NCBI GenBank assembly: GCA_902615445.1
Contig: CACMOQ010000006.1
Location: 1-64,000 of the forward strand
Source: an uncultured Pelagibacteraceae bacterium
GTDB taxonomy: Bacteria; Pseudomonadota; Alphaproteobacteria; Pelagibacterales; Pelagibacteraceae
Reading direction: 5' to 3'
Length of the DNA stretch: 64,000 bases
Of the stretch, positions 50,761 through 60,989 are shown in pieces; position 1 is the first letter of the stretch; each line of letters opens with the position of its first letter. The position numbers and the translations under genes are program-made. Below the pieces are notes generated by a model that was given only the letters and a program-made list of their open reading frames with translations, was not told where the DNA came from and did not search any database.

Positions 50761-51939
50761 TTATTTGTTTTGTAAAGAAAACTGAATTAAGTCAATATTT
50801 TTAGATTTAAATCCTGCTTCACAATAGCATAAGTAAAATTCCCACATTCTTTTGAAAGTTAAGTCAAATCCCTGTTTTTTGATTAAGTCCCATTTATTGA
50901 TAAATTCATCTCTCCACATAGATAGAGTGTTTGAATAATGGTCTGCATAGGATTCATAAGATTTAATTGTTAAATCATTTTGAGATATATATTTATCAAT
51001 ACTATTTTTATTTGGAAGAAATCCACCTGGAAAAATATATTTCTGTATAAAATCCTGCTTATTTTTATATCTTTGAAAAAGCGAGTCATCTATTGTGATA
51101 GCTTGAATAGCTGCAGTTCCACCACTTGATAAATTATTTTTTAAAGTTGTAAAATAATTTGCTAAATAATTTTGTCCGACCGCTTCAATCATTTCAATTG
51201 AGGCTATCGAATCATATTTGTAATTTATGTCTCTATAATCTTTAATCTCAACGTTGACTTTCTCATTTAAACCACATTTATGAATTCTTTGTTTGGCATA
51301 TTCATATTGTTTTTTTGAGATAGTGATACAATCTAATTTCACATCGTATTTCTTACCAAAATATTCAGCAAAACCTCCCCATCCACAACCAATCTCTAAA
51401 ACTCTATCACCATTTTTAGGCTGAATTAAATCAATTAATTTTTGATATTTGTTGTTTTGTGCATCTGACAAATTTTCTGATTTTTTATCAAAAATTGCAC
51501 TTGAGTAAGTTAATGTTTTATCAAGCCATAAAGAAAAAAATTCATTCCCTAAGTCATAGTGTTTTGCAATGTTTAGTTTACTTCTATATTTCGTGTTTTT
51601 TATAAAAATATTTCTAAAAAAGTTGATTAAAGGTAAATCTAATAATCCAGAGAATTTATGAATTTCATTTATATTCCTTGCGGTGATTTCTATAAGGTCT
51701 GATAAATTTTCAGTTTCAAATTCATCACGCATATAAGATTCTGCAAATCCAATACTGCCATTTTTTATCAAGTTAAAAGTAAAGTTAGACTTTTTTATTA
51801 TAATTTTTGATCTTAAAGATGATTCTGGATCGCCAAATTTAAAAATTTTACCATCATGATTTTTTAATTCTATAAAACCATATTTTAAATTTTTTAGTTT
51901 ATTAAATACAATCTTATCTGATAGATTTGTTATATTCAT
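50761..51939 (-). CDS. cfa: Cyclopropane-fatty-acyl-phospholipid synthase-family SAM methyltransferase
   Basis: NIAKHYDLGNEFFSLWLDKTLTYSSAIFD, VLEIGCGWGGFAEYFG, IEMIEAVGQNYLANYF, IFPGGFLPN. Confidence 0.92.
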   Translation of the reverse strand: MNITNLSDKIVFNKLKNLKYGFIELKNHDGKIFKFGDPESSLRSKIIIKKSNFTFNLIKNGSIGFAESYMRDEFETENLSDLIEITARNINEIHKFSGLLDLPLINFFRNIFIKNTKYRSKLNIAKHYDLGNEFFSLWLDKTLTYSSAIFDKKSENLSDAQNNKYQKLIDLIQPKNGDRVLEIGCGWGGFAEYFGKKYDVKLDCITISKKQYEYAKQRIHKCGLNEKVNVEIKDYRDINYKYDSIASIEMIEAVGQNYLANYFTTLKNNLSSGGTAAIQAITIDDSLFQRYKNKQDFIQKYIFPGGFLPNKNSIDKYISQNDLTIKSYESYADHYSNTLSMWRDEFINKWDLIKKQGFDLTFKRMWEFYLCYCEAGFKSKNIDLIQFSLQNK

Positions 51940-52700
51940 TAGCTTTCAAAAGTAATATTATTTCTTATTTTTAATTTTCTCTTTAGATATTTAATTCCTT
52001 TAGTCCACAATTTAAACGCTTCAAAATGTATCGCAGAAATAATTTTAAAGGTCATTAATGGATGTTTAACGTAGGATTTTAGTAGCTCTTTTGAGTTGAA
52101 ATCTACTCTTCTGCCATCTTGAGATGCATATAGTATTTTACCCTCAGTATCATATTGATTTATAATAATTGAAATATTTTCCTTAGGTTCTAAATTTTTG
52201 AAATAGTAATTACAATTCATTTCTACAAATGGTGATACATGAAATTTTTTAGAACAATCATGTTGAATAAATTTATCATTTTCTTTAACTTTAAATATGT
52301 AAGTGTGTTGCTCATCAAATGTGTTTTTTACCTCATAAAATATAGATATTAATTTCTCATTATTGTCGTAAATATAAAAAACACTTAAAGGGTTAAAAAC
52401 ATATCCTAATATTCTTGGATAGCACAGAAGTCTAATCTTAATATCTTCAAATTGAATATTATTTAAACTTAAATTTTTTTTAACCCATTCAATTAAGGAC
52501 GAACCGTCTCTATCGCCATGATCTTTTTCAAAAAAACTAATAAGATTAAACTTATTATACGAAAAAAAATCGATTTTTTTGTCTAAACTTTCTAATTCGG
52601 ATAAATCTATTAATAATGAAAATACACTATATTTAAAGTAATGATTTTTTGGTTTAAATCTCTTATGAATTACTGTGCCGTTATAAATTGAGCTATTCAT
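51939..52700 (-). CDS. DUF1365 domain-containing protein
   Basis: IYNGTVIHKRFKPKNHYFKYSVFSLLIDLSEL, RILGYVFNPLSVFYIYD, KFHVSPFVEMNCNYYF; adjacent to cfa. Confidence 0.92.
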   Translation of the reverse strand: MNSSIYNGTVIHKRFKPKNHYFKYSVFSLLIDLSELESLDKKIDFFSYNKFNLISFFEKDHGDRDGSSLIEWVKKNLSLNNIQFEDIKIRLLCYPRILGYVFNPLSVFYIYDNNEKLISIFYEVKNTFDEQHTYIFKVKENDKFIQHDCSKKFHVSPFVEMNCNYYFKNLEPKENISIIINQYDTEGKILYASQDGRRVDFNSKELLKSYVKHPLMTFKIISAIHFEAFKLWTKGIKYLKRKLKIRNNITFES

Positions 52701-53931
52701 TTAAATTCTTGAGCATTTCAATAGAAGACTTTATTCCATCTTCATGAAAACCATAACCAAAATAACTTCCACAAAACAATAGATTTTCTTTATTTTGAAT
52801 ATTTTTTAATTTTTTTTGATTATCTAAGGCTTTTTGATCATAATAAGGGTGAGTAAATTCAATTTTTTTATAAATTTTTTCATTTGGTATTTCTTTTAGA
52901 GGATTTAGTGTGAGAAAAATATTCTTTTCACAATTAATTTTTTGCAAAAGGTTTAACCAATAAGTTAATGAACTTTTGTTTAAATTTTTGGGATCAACAT
53001 AAGTATTCCATGATGACCAAACTTTTTTATTTTTTGGCATTATACTCTCATCACAATGTAAAACTGCAAGATTTTTTTTATAATCAAAATTAGATAAAGT
53101 TTTTATTTCTTCGTCAGTAGGATTTTTGATTAGGGATATTGCTTCATCTGCGTGAGTAGCTAAAATTACTTTATCATAATCAAAAAACTCATTAGCTCCT
53201 CCATAATAAACTTGAACTCCCGATGAAACTCTTTGAATTGAATTTATCTTGTAGTTTTTAAAATACTCACCACTTATTTTAGATAATACTTTATTAACAT
53301 ATGTTTTGCTTCTATGAGCTACTGTATACCATTGGGGTCTGTTACGTAGTTTGAATAACCCATGGTTTCGGAAAAATTTTAAAAAAAAATTCATAGGCAT
53401 TTTTCCAGCTTCATATGGGGGCATTGACCAGATAGCAGACACCATTGGAATAATGTGATAATTAATGAAACTTTTTGACCATCTATTTTTTTTTAAAAAT
53501 TCGTCTAAGGTCGTTACTTGATCAATATTTGAAATTTTATCACATAATCTATAAAATTTTAATATTTCTAAAAACATTTTTATAAATTCAATATTCAAAA
53601 AATTTGATTTATTTGCAAAAATTCCTTTAAGACCTTTGCCACAATATTCAAAATTAGTACCCTCAACAGAGACAGAAAATGACATATCACTTTTTTCTAT
53701 TTCAATATCAATTTCCTTAAAAAAATTTATTAAATTTGGATATGTAAGATGATTAAAAACTATAAAGCCTATATCGACAGGAATTCTTTTTTTATTAACG
53801 ACAACATCGATAGTATAAGAATGTCCTCCAAAGCGATCCTCCTTCTCAAAAAGATCAACATGGTGTTTTTTTGATAGAAAATAACTCGCACTTAATCCTG
53901 AAATACCAGAACCAATAACAGCAATTTTCAT
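52693..53931 (-). CDS. FAD/NAD(P)-binding amine-oxidase-like protein (COG2907 type)
   Basis: MKIAVIGSGISGLSASYFLSKKHHVDLFEKEDRFGGHSYTIDV, VDIGFIVFNHLTYPNL, FCGSYFGYGFHEDGIKSS. Confidence 0.9.
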   Translation of the reverse strand: MKIAVIGSGISGLSASYFLSKKHHVDLFEKEDRFGGHSYTIDVVVNKKRIPVDIGFIVFNHLTYPNLINFFKEIDIEIEKSDMSFSVSVEGTNFEYCGKGLKGIFANKSNFLNIEFIKMFLEILKFYRLCDKISNIDQVTTLDEFLKKNRWSKSFINYHIIPMVSAIWSMPPYEAGKMPMNFFLKFFRNHGLFKLRNRPQWYTVAHRSKTYVNKVLSKISGEYFKNYKINSIQRVSSGVQVYYGGANEFFDYDKVILATHADEAISLIKNPTDEEIKTLSNFDYKKNLAVLHCDESIMPKNKKVWSSWNTYVDPKNLNKSSLTYWLNLLQKINCEKNIFLTLNPLKEIPNEKIYKKIEFTHPYYDQKALDNQKKLKNIQNKENLLFCGSYFGYGFHEDGIKSSIEMLKNLNE

Positions 53932-53934
53932 TAA

Positions 53935-56805
53935 TTAAGCTGCGTCTTCTTTGAACTCATCCATACTTGGACATGTACAAAAAATATTTTTATCACCATA
54001 GACATTATCGACTCTTGCTACTGGTGGCCAAAATTTATTTGTTCGTAAAAATTTAGCTGGATAGCCTGCTTCTTCTCGAGAATATTTGTGTTTCCAGTCG
54101 TTTGATGCAAGTTCAGTGTCAGTATGAGGAGCATTTTTAATTGGATTATCAACTTTATCAAATTTACCAGATTTAATATGATCTATTTCTTCTTTTATCT
54201 TTATCAGGGTATCACAAAATCTATCGAGTTCAGATAAACTTTCACTTTCAGTAGGTTCTATCATCATTGTTCCAGCTACTGGCCATGACATTGTTGGTGC
54301 ATGAAAACCAAAGTCAATGAGTCTTTTAGCAATATCCTCTTCAGTTACACCTGTTTCTGATTTAATCTTTCTAATATCAATAATGCATTCATGTGCAACA
54401 TTACCTTTTGATCCTTTATACAGAATTGGAAAGTGATTTTTAAGTCTATTAGCAATATAATTCGCATTTAAAATAGCAACTTTTGTTGCAAGTTTTAATC
54501 CTTCAGAGCCCATCATTTTAATATACATCCATGAAATTGATAAAATACTTGAACTACCCCAAGGAGCTGCTGAAACTGCTCCAATTCCAGTTGCTGGTCC
54601 GCAATCTTTTACAACTGGATGATTAGGCAGATAGGCTTGCAAGTGTTTTCTACATGCAATAGGTCCCATACCAGGTCCACCCCCACCATGTGGAATACAA
54701 AATGTTTTATGTAAGTTTATGTGACAAACATCAGGACCAAAATTTCCTGGTTTTGCAATTCCAACTAAAGCATTTAAGTTTGCTCCATCCATATAAACCT
54801 GACCTCCATGTTTATGAATTAAGTCACATATATCGGTGATCTTCTCTTCAAAAACTCCATGAGTAGATGGATAAGTTACCATTAATGCTCCAAGATTTTC
54901 AGAATGCAGCTCTGTTTTTTTCTTTAAATCCTCAAAGTCAACATTTCCCTCTTTATCACAATTGACTACTACAACTTTCATTCCAACCATTTGAGCACTT
55001 GCAGGATTAGTTCCATGAGCAGAGCTAGGTATTAAACATATATTTCTATTTTTATCGCCTCTATCTATATGATATTTTCTAATTACCATTAATCCTGCGT
55101 ATTCACCTTGAGCCCCAGCATTTGGTTGTAGTGAAACACCTGAAAAACCTGTAATTGATCTTAGCCAATTTTTGAGATCAGTGAATAATGATCTGTATCC
55201 TTCCATTTGCTCGACAGGCACAAACGGATGTGGCTCAGCTAATTCTCTCCAAGAGATAGGTATCATTTCTGCAGTGGCATTTAATTTCATAGTGCATGAG
55301 CCAAGGGCAATCATAGTTCTGTTAAGAGCTATATCTTTATCCTCTAACTTTTTGAGATATCTAAGCATTTCTGTTTCTGAATGATATGAATTAAAAACAG
55401 GATGTTTTAAAAACTTTGAAGTTCTTAATAGATTTTCAGGTAAATTAGGTAAACTTACTGTGGGATCCTCTTTTTTTATTGACTCTGCTGCATTAAAGAT
55501 TTTCAATAATTGATTCACCCTATAAACATTTTTTTTTTCATCAAAAGAAACAGCAAGCATTTCTGAATTTACTTTTCTAATATTAACTTTTTGAATCAAA
55601 GCATTTTTAAAAATTTGATCAGTTTTCTCTTTAGTAATAATTGTTACAGTGTCAAAAAAATAATCTGAATAAATTTCGTAGCCAGACTGTTTTATTTTAT
55701 CAGCAAAATTTTTTGCTAGCTGAGAAACTCTCTCAGAAATATTCTTAATTCCATCTGGACCATGATAAATACAATATGCCGCTGACACAATTGCTAATAA
55801 AGCTTGAGCAGTACAAATATTACTTGTAGCTTTGTCTCTTCTAATGTGCTGCTCTCTAGTCTGCAGTGACAATCTATAAGCTTTATTTCCATGTCTATCT
55901 ACTGAAACACCAACTATTCTTCCCGGCATAGATCTTTTATATTCATCTTTTGTTGCAAAAAAGGCTGCATGAGGTCCACCGTAACCCATTGGTATACCAA
56001 ATCTTTGAGAGCTTCCTACTGCAATATCAGCTCCAAGCTCTCTTGGTGTTTTTAGTTTAGCAAGCGCAAGAAGATCACATGCTAAAATTGCTTTACCGTT
56101 TTTTTTATGAATTTTACTAATTGCTTCACTAGGATTTTTTATATCACCTAAGGTCCCAGGGTACTGTAAAATTCCGCAAACAATATCTTCTTTTAATTGC
56201 TCTATAACTTTATCCTCGTTTCCAACAAAAACTTTTAGACCCATTGGCTCTGCCCTTGTTTGAATAACATCAATTGTTTGTGGATGACAATTTTCTGAAA
56301 CAAAGACTAAATTACTTTCACTTTTATTTAGTCTATGACTTAAACCCATAGCCTCTGCAGCTGCTGTGCCTTCATCAAGTAGAGATGCATTTGCAATATC
56401 CATTCCAGTAAAATCAACTATCATTTGTTGAAAGTTTAATAGCATTTCCAATCTACCTTGAGCTACTTCTGGCTGATAAGGTGTATAGGATGTATACCAT
56501 CCTGGATTTTCTAATATATTTCTTAAAATTACATATGGCGTATATGTTCCATAATAACCCATACCTAGAAAATTTGAGTAAATTTGGTTTTTTTTTGAAA
56601 TTGCTTTTAATTTTCTTAATGCTTCATATTCTGAATTCGACTCACCAATATTTAGTTCACCTTTAAATTGGATTTTTTCAGGAACGGTATTGTTTATTAA
56701 ATCATCCAGAGATTTATAATCCAATTTTTTAATCATTTTTAATTGTTCTTCCTCAGAGGGACCAATATGTCTTTTTAAAAAATCTTTTTGTGAATTATGT
56801 AACAT
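53935..56805 (-). CDS. gcvP: Glycine dehydrogenase (decarboxylating), P-protein
   Basis: 956 aa; RHIGPSEEEQ, SLQPNAGAQGEYAGL, HINLHKTFCIPHGGGGPGMGPI. Confidence 0.97.
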   Translation of the reverse strand: MLHNSQKDFLKRHIGPSEEEQLKMIKKLDYKSLDDLINNTVPEKIQFKGELNIGESNSEYEALRKLKAISKKNQIYSNFLGMGYYGTYTPYVILRNILENPGWYTSYTPYQPEVAQGRLEMLLNFQQMIVDFTGMDIANASLLDEGTAAAEAMGLSHRLNKSESNLVFVSENCHPQTIDVIQTRAEPMGLKVFVGNEDKVIEQLKEDIVCGILQYPGTLGDIKNPSEAISKIHKKNGKAILACDLLALAKLKTPRELGADIAVGSSQRFGIPMGYGGPHAAFFATKDEYKRSMPGRIVGVSVDRHGNKAYRLSLQTREQHIRRDKATSNICTAQALLAIVSAAYCIYHGPDGIKNISERVSQLAKNFADKIKQSGYEIYSDYFFDTVTIITKEKTDQIFKNALIQKVNIRKVNSEMLAVSFDEKKNVYRVNQLLKIFNAAESIKKEDPTVSLPNLPENLLRTSKFLKHPVFNSYHSETEMLRYLKKLEDKDIALNRTMIALGSCTMKLNATAEMIPISWRELAEPHPFVPVEQMEGYRSLFTDLKNWLRSITGFSGVSLQPNAGAQGEYAGLMVIRKYHIDRGDKNRNICLIPSSAHGTNPASAQMVGMKVVVVNCDKEGNVDFEDLKKKTELHSENLGALMVTYPSTHGVFEEKITDICDLIHKHGGQVYMDGANLNALVGIAKPGNFGPDVCHINLHKTFCIPHGGGGPGMGPIACRKHLQAYLPNHPVVKDCGPATGIGAVSAAPWGSSSILSISWMYIKMMGSEGLKLATKVAILNANYIANRLKNHFPILYKGSKGNVAHECIIDIRKIKSETGVTEEDIAKRLIDFGFHAPTMSWPVAGTMMIEPTESESLSELDRFCDTLIKIKEEIDHIKSGKFDKVDNPIKNAPHTDTELASNDWKHKYSREEAGYPAKFLRTNKFWPPVARVDNVYGDKNIFCTCPSMDEFKEDAA

Positions 56806-57185
56806 TATTGAGCGTTCTCCTTTGCAAACTTATCGTAATCTTCTTTGTTCATTAAAGACTCCATCTCTGACACATCTTTAATCTTTAATTTAAAAAACCA
56901 CGCACTGTTTTCTGGATCTTGATTAATCTTTGAGGGATCGTCAACAATAGCTTGATTAGTGTCAACCACTTCGCCGCTTACTGGTGTATATACGTCACTA
57001 GCAGCTTTTGTCGACTCAACAACACCTGCTGTTCCATCTTTTTCTACACTGGAACCTTTTTCTGGAAGCTCTGCAAATACAATATCACCCAGCATTTCTG
57101 TTGCATGCTTTGTTATGCCAATTGTAGCAACATCGCCTTCTAATTTTATCCATTCATGTTCTTTAGAATATTTAACTTCACTCAT
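56805..57185 (-). CDS. gcvH: Glycine cleavage system H protein
   Basis: [38 protein letters not shown], lipoyl-Lys motif [18 protein letters not shown]. Confidence 0.97.
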   Translation of the reverse strand: MSEVKYSKEHEWIKLEGDVATIGITKHATEMLGDIVFAELPEKGSSVEKDGTAGVVESTKAASDVYTPVSGEVVDTNQAIVDDPSKINQDPENSAWFFKLKIKDVSEMESLMNKEDYDKFAKENAQ

Positions 57186-58288
57186 TAATTTGCTCCTTTT
57201 ACATAACTTTTTTTATAAAACGGTAAACCACAAATGCTTGCTGGATATTTTTTACCCCTTACCTCTAAAAATACTTTAGTATTTTTTTTTGAAAATTCAT
57301 TTTCCACATAGCCCATCGCTACAGGTCCATTAACACTTGGGCCGAATGTTCCGCTGGTAATTTCACCAATATGAACATCTGACTGATTAAATATTTTTGT
57401 TTTTTCTCTAGCAATTATTCTTCCCTCAGGTTTTATTCCAACTCTAATTTTTGTAACACCATTGTTCAATTGTTTAATAATAATGTCTGAACCAATAAAG
57501 TCGCCTTTAGATATTCTCTCTTTTGAAATTGCCCATTTTAAATTTGCTTCTACTGGTGTTTTATCTTTATCAAGATCATGACCGTACAAACATAAGCCAG
57601 CTTCTAACCTTAAAGTATCTCTTGCTCCTAAACCCACAAGTTTAGAACCTTTATCAATCAATTCTCTAGTCAATTTATCTGCAAAATTATTCGGGATTGA
57701 TATCTCAAAACCATCTTCACCTGTATATCCAGATCGAGTAATATACACTTTCTGATTATCAAATAAGAACCAATTACCAGACATAAAATTTAAATCTTTT
57801 ACTTTATTAATAACCTCATTTAGGATTTGTGATGATTTAGGTCCCTGAATTGCTATTAAAGATCTATTTTCATCTAAATCCATTTTGTATTTTTCGTTTA
57901 ACAAGTCCTTTAAAATTTTAAAATCATCATTTTTACATGCTGCATTAAGAATTATCAAAAAACCTCCACTAATTTTTGTAATTATTAAATCATCTTGTAT
58001 CCCAGCATCTTTATCCATTAAAAAGCTGTACTTAGAATGATTTAGTTTCAAATTTTTCAAATCTAATGGAAAAATTTTTTCTAAATCTTTAATTAGTTCA
58101 TCACCACCGTAAATAAATAATTGGCCCATATGTGAAACATCAAAAATACCAGAGTGATTTCTTGTAAATTTATGCTCCTCTACAATACCTTCAGAATACT
58201 GAATTGGCATATGATAACCTGCAAATTCTACAAACTTTGCATTACAATCTTGATGTAATTTATAAAGTGATGTTTTTTTTGTATTCAT
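57185..58288 (-). CDS. gcvT: Glycine cleavage system T protein (aminomethyltransferase)
   Basis: [44 protein letters not shown]-type, [21 protein letters not shown]. Confidence 0.96.
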   Translation of the reverse strand: MNTKKTSLYKLHQDCNAKFVEFAGYHMPIQYSEGIVEEHKFTRNHSGIFDVSHMGQLFIYGGDELIKDLEKIFPLDLKNLKLNHSKYSFLMDKDAGIQDDLIITKISGGFLIILNAACKNDDFKILKDLLNEKYKMDLDENRSLIAIQGPKSSQILNEVINKVKDLNFMSGNWFLFDNQKVYITRSGYTGEDGFEISIPNNFADKLTRELIDKGSKLVGLGARDTLRLEAGLCLYGHDLDKDKTPVEANLKWAISKERISKGDFIGSDIIIKQLNNGVTKIRVGIKPEGRIIAREKTKIFNQSDVHIGEITSGTFGPSVNGPVAMGYVENEFSKKNTKVFLEVRGKKYPASICGLPFYKKSYVKGAN

Positions 58289-58311
58289 ATTAACTCATTA
58301 TACCCATCTGT

Positions 58312-58452
58312 ATATTTGCCTGAGAGTTTTGCTCCTTCGGCGAGAATTAAATCTCTTTCCAGAGTTAATATATTACGGTCCTTTTTGCCTGAGAGATTCC
58401 TGGGTGGTTGCTCCTTCGGCGCTACAATAATCTGTAGTCTCTCCCGTAAATC
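58312..58452 (-). ncRNA. Tandem glycine riboswitch (two gcvT-type aptamers) in the gcvT 5' UTR
   Basis: Minus strand: GGGAGAG...GCGCCGAAGGAGCAA...CUCUCAGGCAAAAAGG, then AAAGAGA...CUCGCCGAAGGAGCAAAACUCUCAGGCAAAUAU; two copies of the conserved core (58408-58420 and 58327-58341). Confidence 0.95.
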
Positions 58453-58454
58453 AA

Positions 58455-58482
58455 TAGTCCTATAAGTGAATTAAAATGTCAA
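58455..58482 (-). promoter_or_regulatory. Candidate promoter for the glycine riboswitch/gcvTHP transcript
   Basis: Perfect TTGACA on the minus strand (58482-58477, overlapping the stop of the upstream DMT gene) with weak -10-like sequences (ACTAT) about 17 nt downstream, just before the riboswitch. Confidence 0.45.
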
Positions 58483-59357
58483 TTGGAAACGATTGCCTTT
58501 GGTTTTTTTAAAAGCGTGTAAAACTGAAGTAATACAGCAAAAAGTATTATTGCCCCTCCTATCAACCCGTATAATGATGGAATTTCGCTTACAAAAAGGA
58601 AAGCCCAAATAGGACCAAGAACAGATTCGGATAACATGATTATTCCAACCATTGCGGAAGGGGTTGTTCTTGCTCCAATAGTTATAAATATAAACCCAAA
58701 ACCTATTTGAAAAAATCCAGCTAAAAATCCTAAAAAAATATCATGTGCTGAAATCATTATAGTAGGTGATAGTAATAAACCAATAAGACATGAGCTAATA
58801 CCTGCAACAAATTGTGCTGGTACCATATCAACAGATGGAAATTTCCTAACAATCATTATCAAAACTGCAAAAGTAATTGGCATTGTGAAAGCAGCTAAAT
58901 TTCCAGATAATTCTCCTGGAGATAATGAATTTCCAACCATCAAAAGTACTCCAGAAATTGCTAAAATAATTGAGATTAAAGTAATTAAATTAATTTTTTC
59001 TTTTAAGAAAAAGAAACCAAATATAGCTAAAAATAAAATTTGAAGTGATATTATAAAATTTGTATTGGCAACCGTAGTATTATACATGGCAAAAACATAA
59101 CCACAAAAACCGATAGATAATATTAATCCTCCTATAAAACCGGGTAATCTGGAATCATAAAATGATTTTAAAACTTTTCTTCTATAAACGATTATCAAAA
59201 AAGATAATACAGTCAGGGAAAAAAATAATGATCTCCAAAATAATATCTGCCATAATGTTGCTCCTTCAAAGGATTTTACGATTAGTCCACCAAAGCTTAA
59301 ACTAAGAGCTCCTAAAAATATCAGTAATGGCCCAGGTAAACTTTTTAGAATATTCAT
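58479..59357 (-). CDS. DMT-superfamily (EamA) permease
   Basis: 10-TM EamA; MYNTTVANTNFIISLQILFLAIFGFFFLKEKI; 1-bp overlap with pxpC. Confidence 0.86.
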   Translation of the reverse strand: MNILKSLPGPLLIFLGALSLSFGGLIVKSFEGATLWQILFWRSLFFSLTVLSFLIIVYRRKVLKSFYDSRLPGFIGGLILSIGFCGYVFAMYNTTVANTNFIISLQILFLAIFGFFFLKEKINLITLISIILAISGVLLMVGNSLSPGELSGNLAAFTMPITFAVLIMIVRKFPSVDMVPAQFVAGISSCLIGLLLSPTIMISAHDIFLGFLAGFFQIGFGFIFITIGARTTPSAMVGIIMLSESVLGPIWAFLFVSEIPSLYGLIGGAIILFAVLLQFYTLLKKPKAIVSN

Positions 59358-60301
59358 TAAATTTTTGAAATTAAACTTTGAGTTTCTAGGTCATACAACT
59401 TAAAGAGAGTTTCTGCACTATTTAAATCGACATCTTTAAATTTGACTTTTGAACCAGGAGTTAATTGAACTAATTTGTCATAATCAGCACTTATAACTAC
59501 ACCAATTTTAGGATAACCACCTATGGTTCCATGATCCGAAAGCATGATGATTGGAAAACCATCAGCTGTCACTTGTATCACGCCCTTAATTAGGCCTTCA
59601 GATCTAATATTGGTCTCGACAATATTTTCAATTTTTTTCCCCTCTAATCTCATTCCCATACGATCGGATAGTTTGGAAACTTTAAATTCATTTTTAAAAA
59701 AAATTTCCTTACCCTCTTCAGAAAAATAATCAAAATTTGTTCCTTTAATTACTCTAATATTTTCTATTTTTGTATTAACATAATTCAATTTTGTATTTAC
59801 AAAGTTTTGATTTATTTCTTTAATATTAATTTTTTGATTATTAGACAGCTTTTTCCCATTGTTAGAACCTATATTTGCTTTAGTATTTGTTGAACAGCTA
59901 GACCATTGAAATTTTAAATCAAATGTACCACTTATTGCTAGATATCCATATACAGATTTATTAGTTGATATAATATCTAACTCGTCATTATTTTCTAAAA
60001 TAAAAGATTGGTAACATTTTCCATCAATTAAATTATCACCTTTTTTAATTTCATAATTCACATCACCAGTGATAGCAATATTTATTGGGTTACCATGATA
60101 TTTCAAATGAGGACCTTGATAAGCAAATTCTATCACCGGATGGTTATGATTGTTGCCTGTTAATTTGTTCGCTAATAAATAATTTCTGTTATCCATAGCT
60201 CCACTGAATGGGATTCCTATATGATATAAATGGTTTCTTCCAAGGTCTTGGAATGTTGAATTAATACCAGCTCTTATAATTTCAAAATAATTTTTATTCA
60301 T
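59357..60301 (-). CDS. pxpC: 5-oxoprolinase subunit C (KipA/biotin-dependent carboxyltransferase family)
   Basis: FEIIRAGINSTFQDLGRNHLYHIGIPFSGAMDNRNYLLANKLTGN, SDRMGMRLEGKKI, DGFPIIMLSDHGTIGGYPKIGVVI. Confidence 0.9.
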   Translation of the reverse strand: MNKNYFEIIRAGINSTFQDLGRNHLYHIGIPFSGAMDNRNYLLANKLTGNNHNHPVIEFAYQGPHLKYHGNPINIAITGDVNYEIKKGDNLIDGKCYQSFILENNDELDIISTNKSVYGYLAISGTFDLKFQWSSCSTNTKANIGSNNGKKLSNNQKINIKEINQNFVNTKLNYVNTKIENIRVIKGTNFDYFSEEGKEIFFKNEFKVSKLSDRMGMRLEGKKIENIVETNIRSEGLIKGVIQVTADGFPIIMLSDHGTIGGYPKIGVVISADYDKLVQLTPGSKVKFKDVDLNSAETLFKLYDLETQSLISKI

Positions 60302-60968
60302 GATAATTTAGATATTTCTCTTTAGTAATTCTTTTGAATGTAACTAAATCACCTGGATTGATCAAATTAGGTTCTTTTTCTTTAGAATTATCGAAAATGT
60401 TTAACGGAGTATTACCAATTATATTCCAACCCCCGGGGCTTTCAAATGTATATATATTTGCAAATTGCTCAGTTAAACCAATTGAACCTTTTGGGACCTT
60501 GACTCTAGGAGTGTCAAGACGTTTTGCTCTAAGATTTTCCTGTAAATCACCAAGAAAAGGCATTCCTGCAATAAAACCTGTCATGTAACAAAAAAATTCC
60601 TTTTCAAAAAAATTTTCATAAATTTTTTCTTTTTTCATATTGAGTATTTCTTCTAATCTTTTTATATCTAAGCAAAATTCTTTTTCACAACAAACAGGAA
60701 TCTCGAACTTTTTATTTTGAATATTATCACTTTTAGTAATTTCAATACTATCAATAATCTTTTTAAGTTTATCAAAATTAATCTTTTTAAGATCAAAAGA
60801 GATAATCAATTTATTATATGACGGGGTAATATTATTGACCCCTAAAATATTTTTTTTTCTTATAGTTTTAAAATATTTTATTACTTGAGTATTAGTTTCT
60901 CTATTAACCTCTTTACCAAAATCACAATATAAAGCTGCGTCACCAAGATTTGATATATTTTTTATCAT
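60294..60968 (-). CDS. pxpB: 5-oxoprolinase subunit B (KipI family)
   Basis: YMTGFIAGMPFLGDL, RVKVPKGSIGLTEQFANIYTFESPGGWNIIGNTPLNIFD. Confidence 0.9.
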   Translation of the reverse strand: MIKNISNLGDAALYCDFGKEVNRETNTQVIKYFKTIRKKNILGVNNITPSYNKLIISFDLKKINFDKLKKIIDSIEITKSDNIQNKKFEIPVCCEKEFCLDIKRLEEILNMKKEKIYENFFEKEFFCYMTGFIAGMPFLGDLQENLRAKRLDTPRVKVPKGSIGLTEQFANIYTFESPGGWNIIGNTPLNIFDNSKEKEPNLINPGDLVTFKRITKEKYLNYHE

Positions 60969-60989
60969 GCCATGTTATACTGAAGAATA

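Noticed and set aside
56952-57279. Plus-strand ORFs (56952..57143 and 56959..57279) opposite gcvH
   Set aside because: Antisense to a well-supported gcvH/gcvT; short, cysteine- and phenylalanine-rich shadow translations with no family resemblance.
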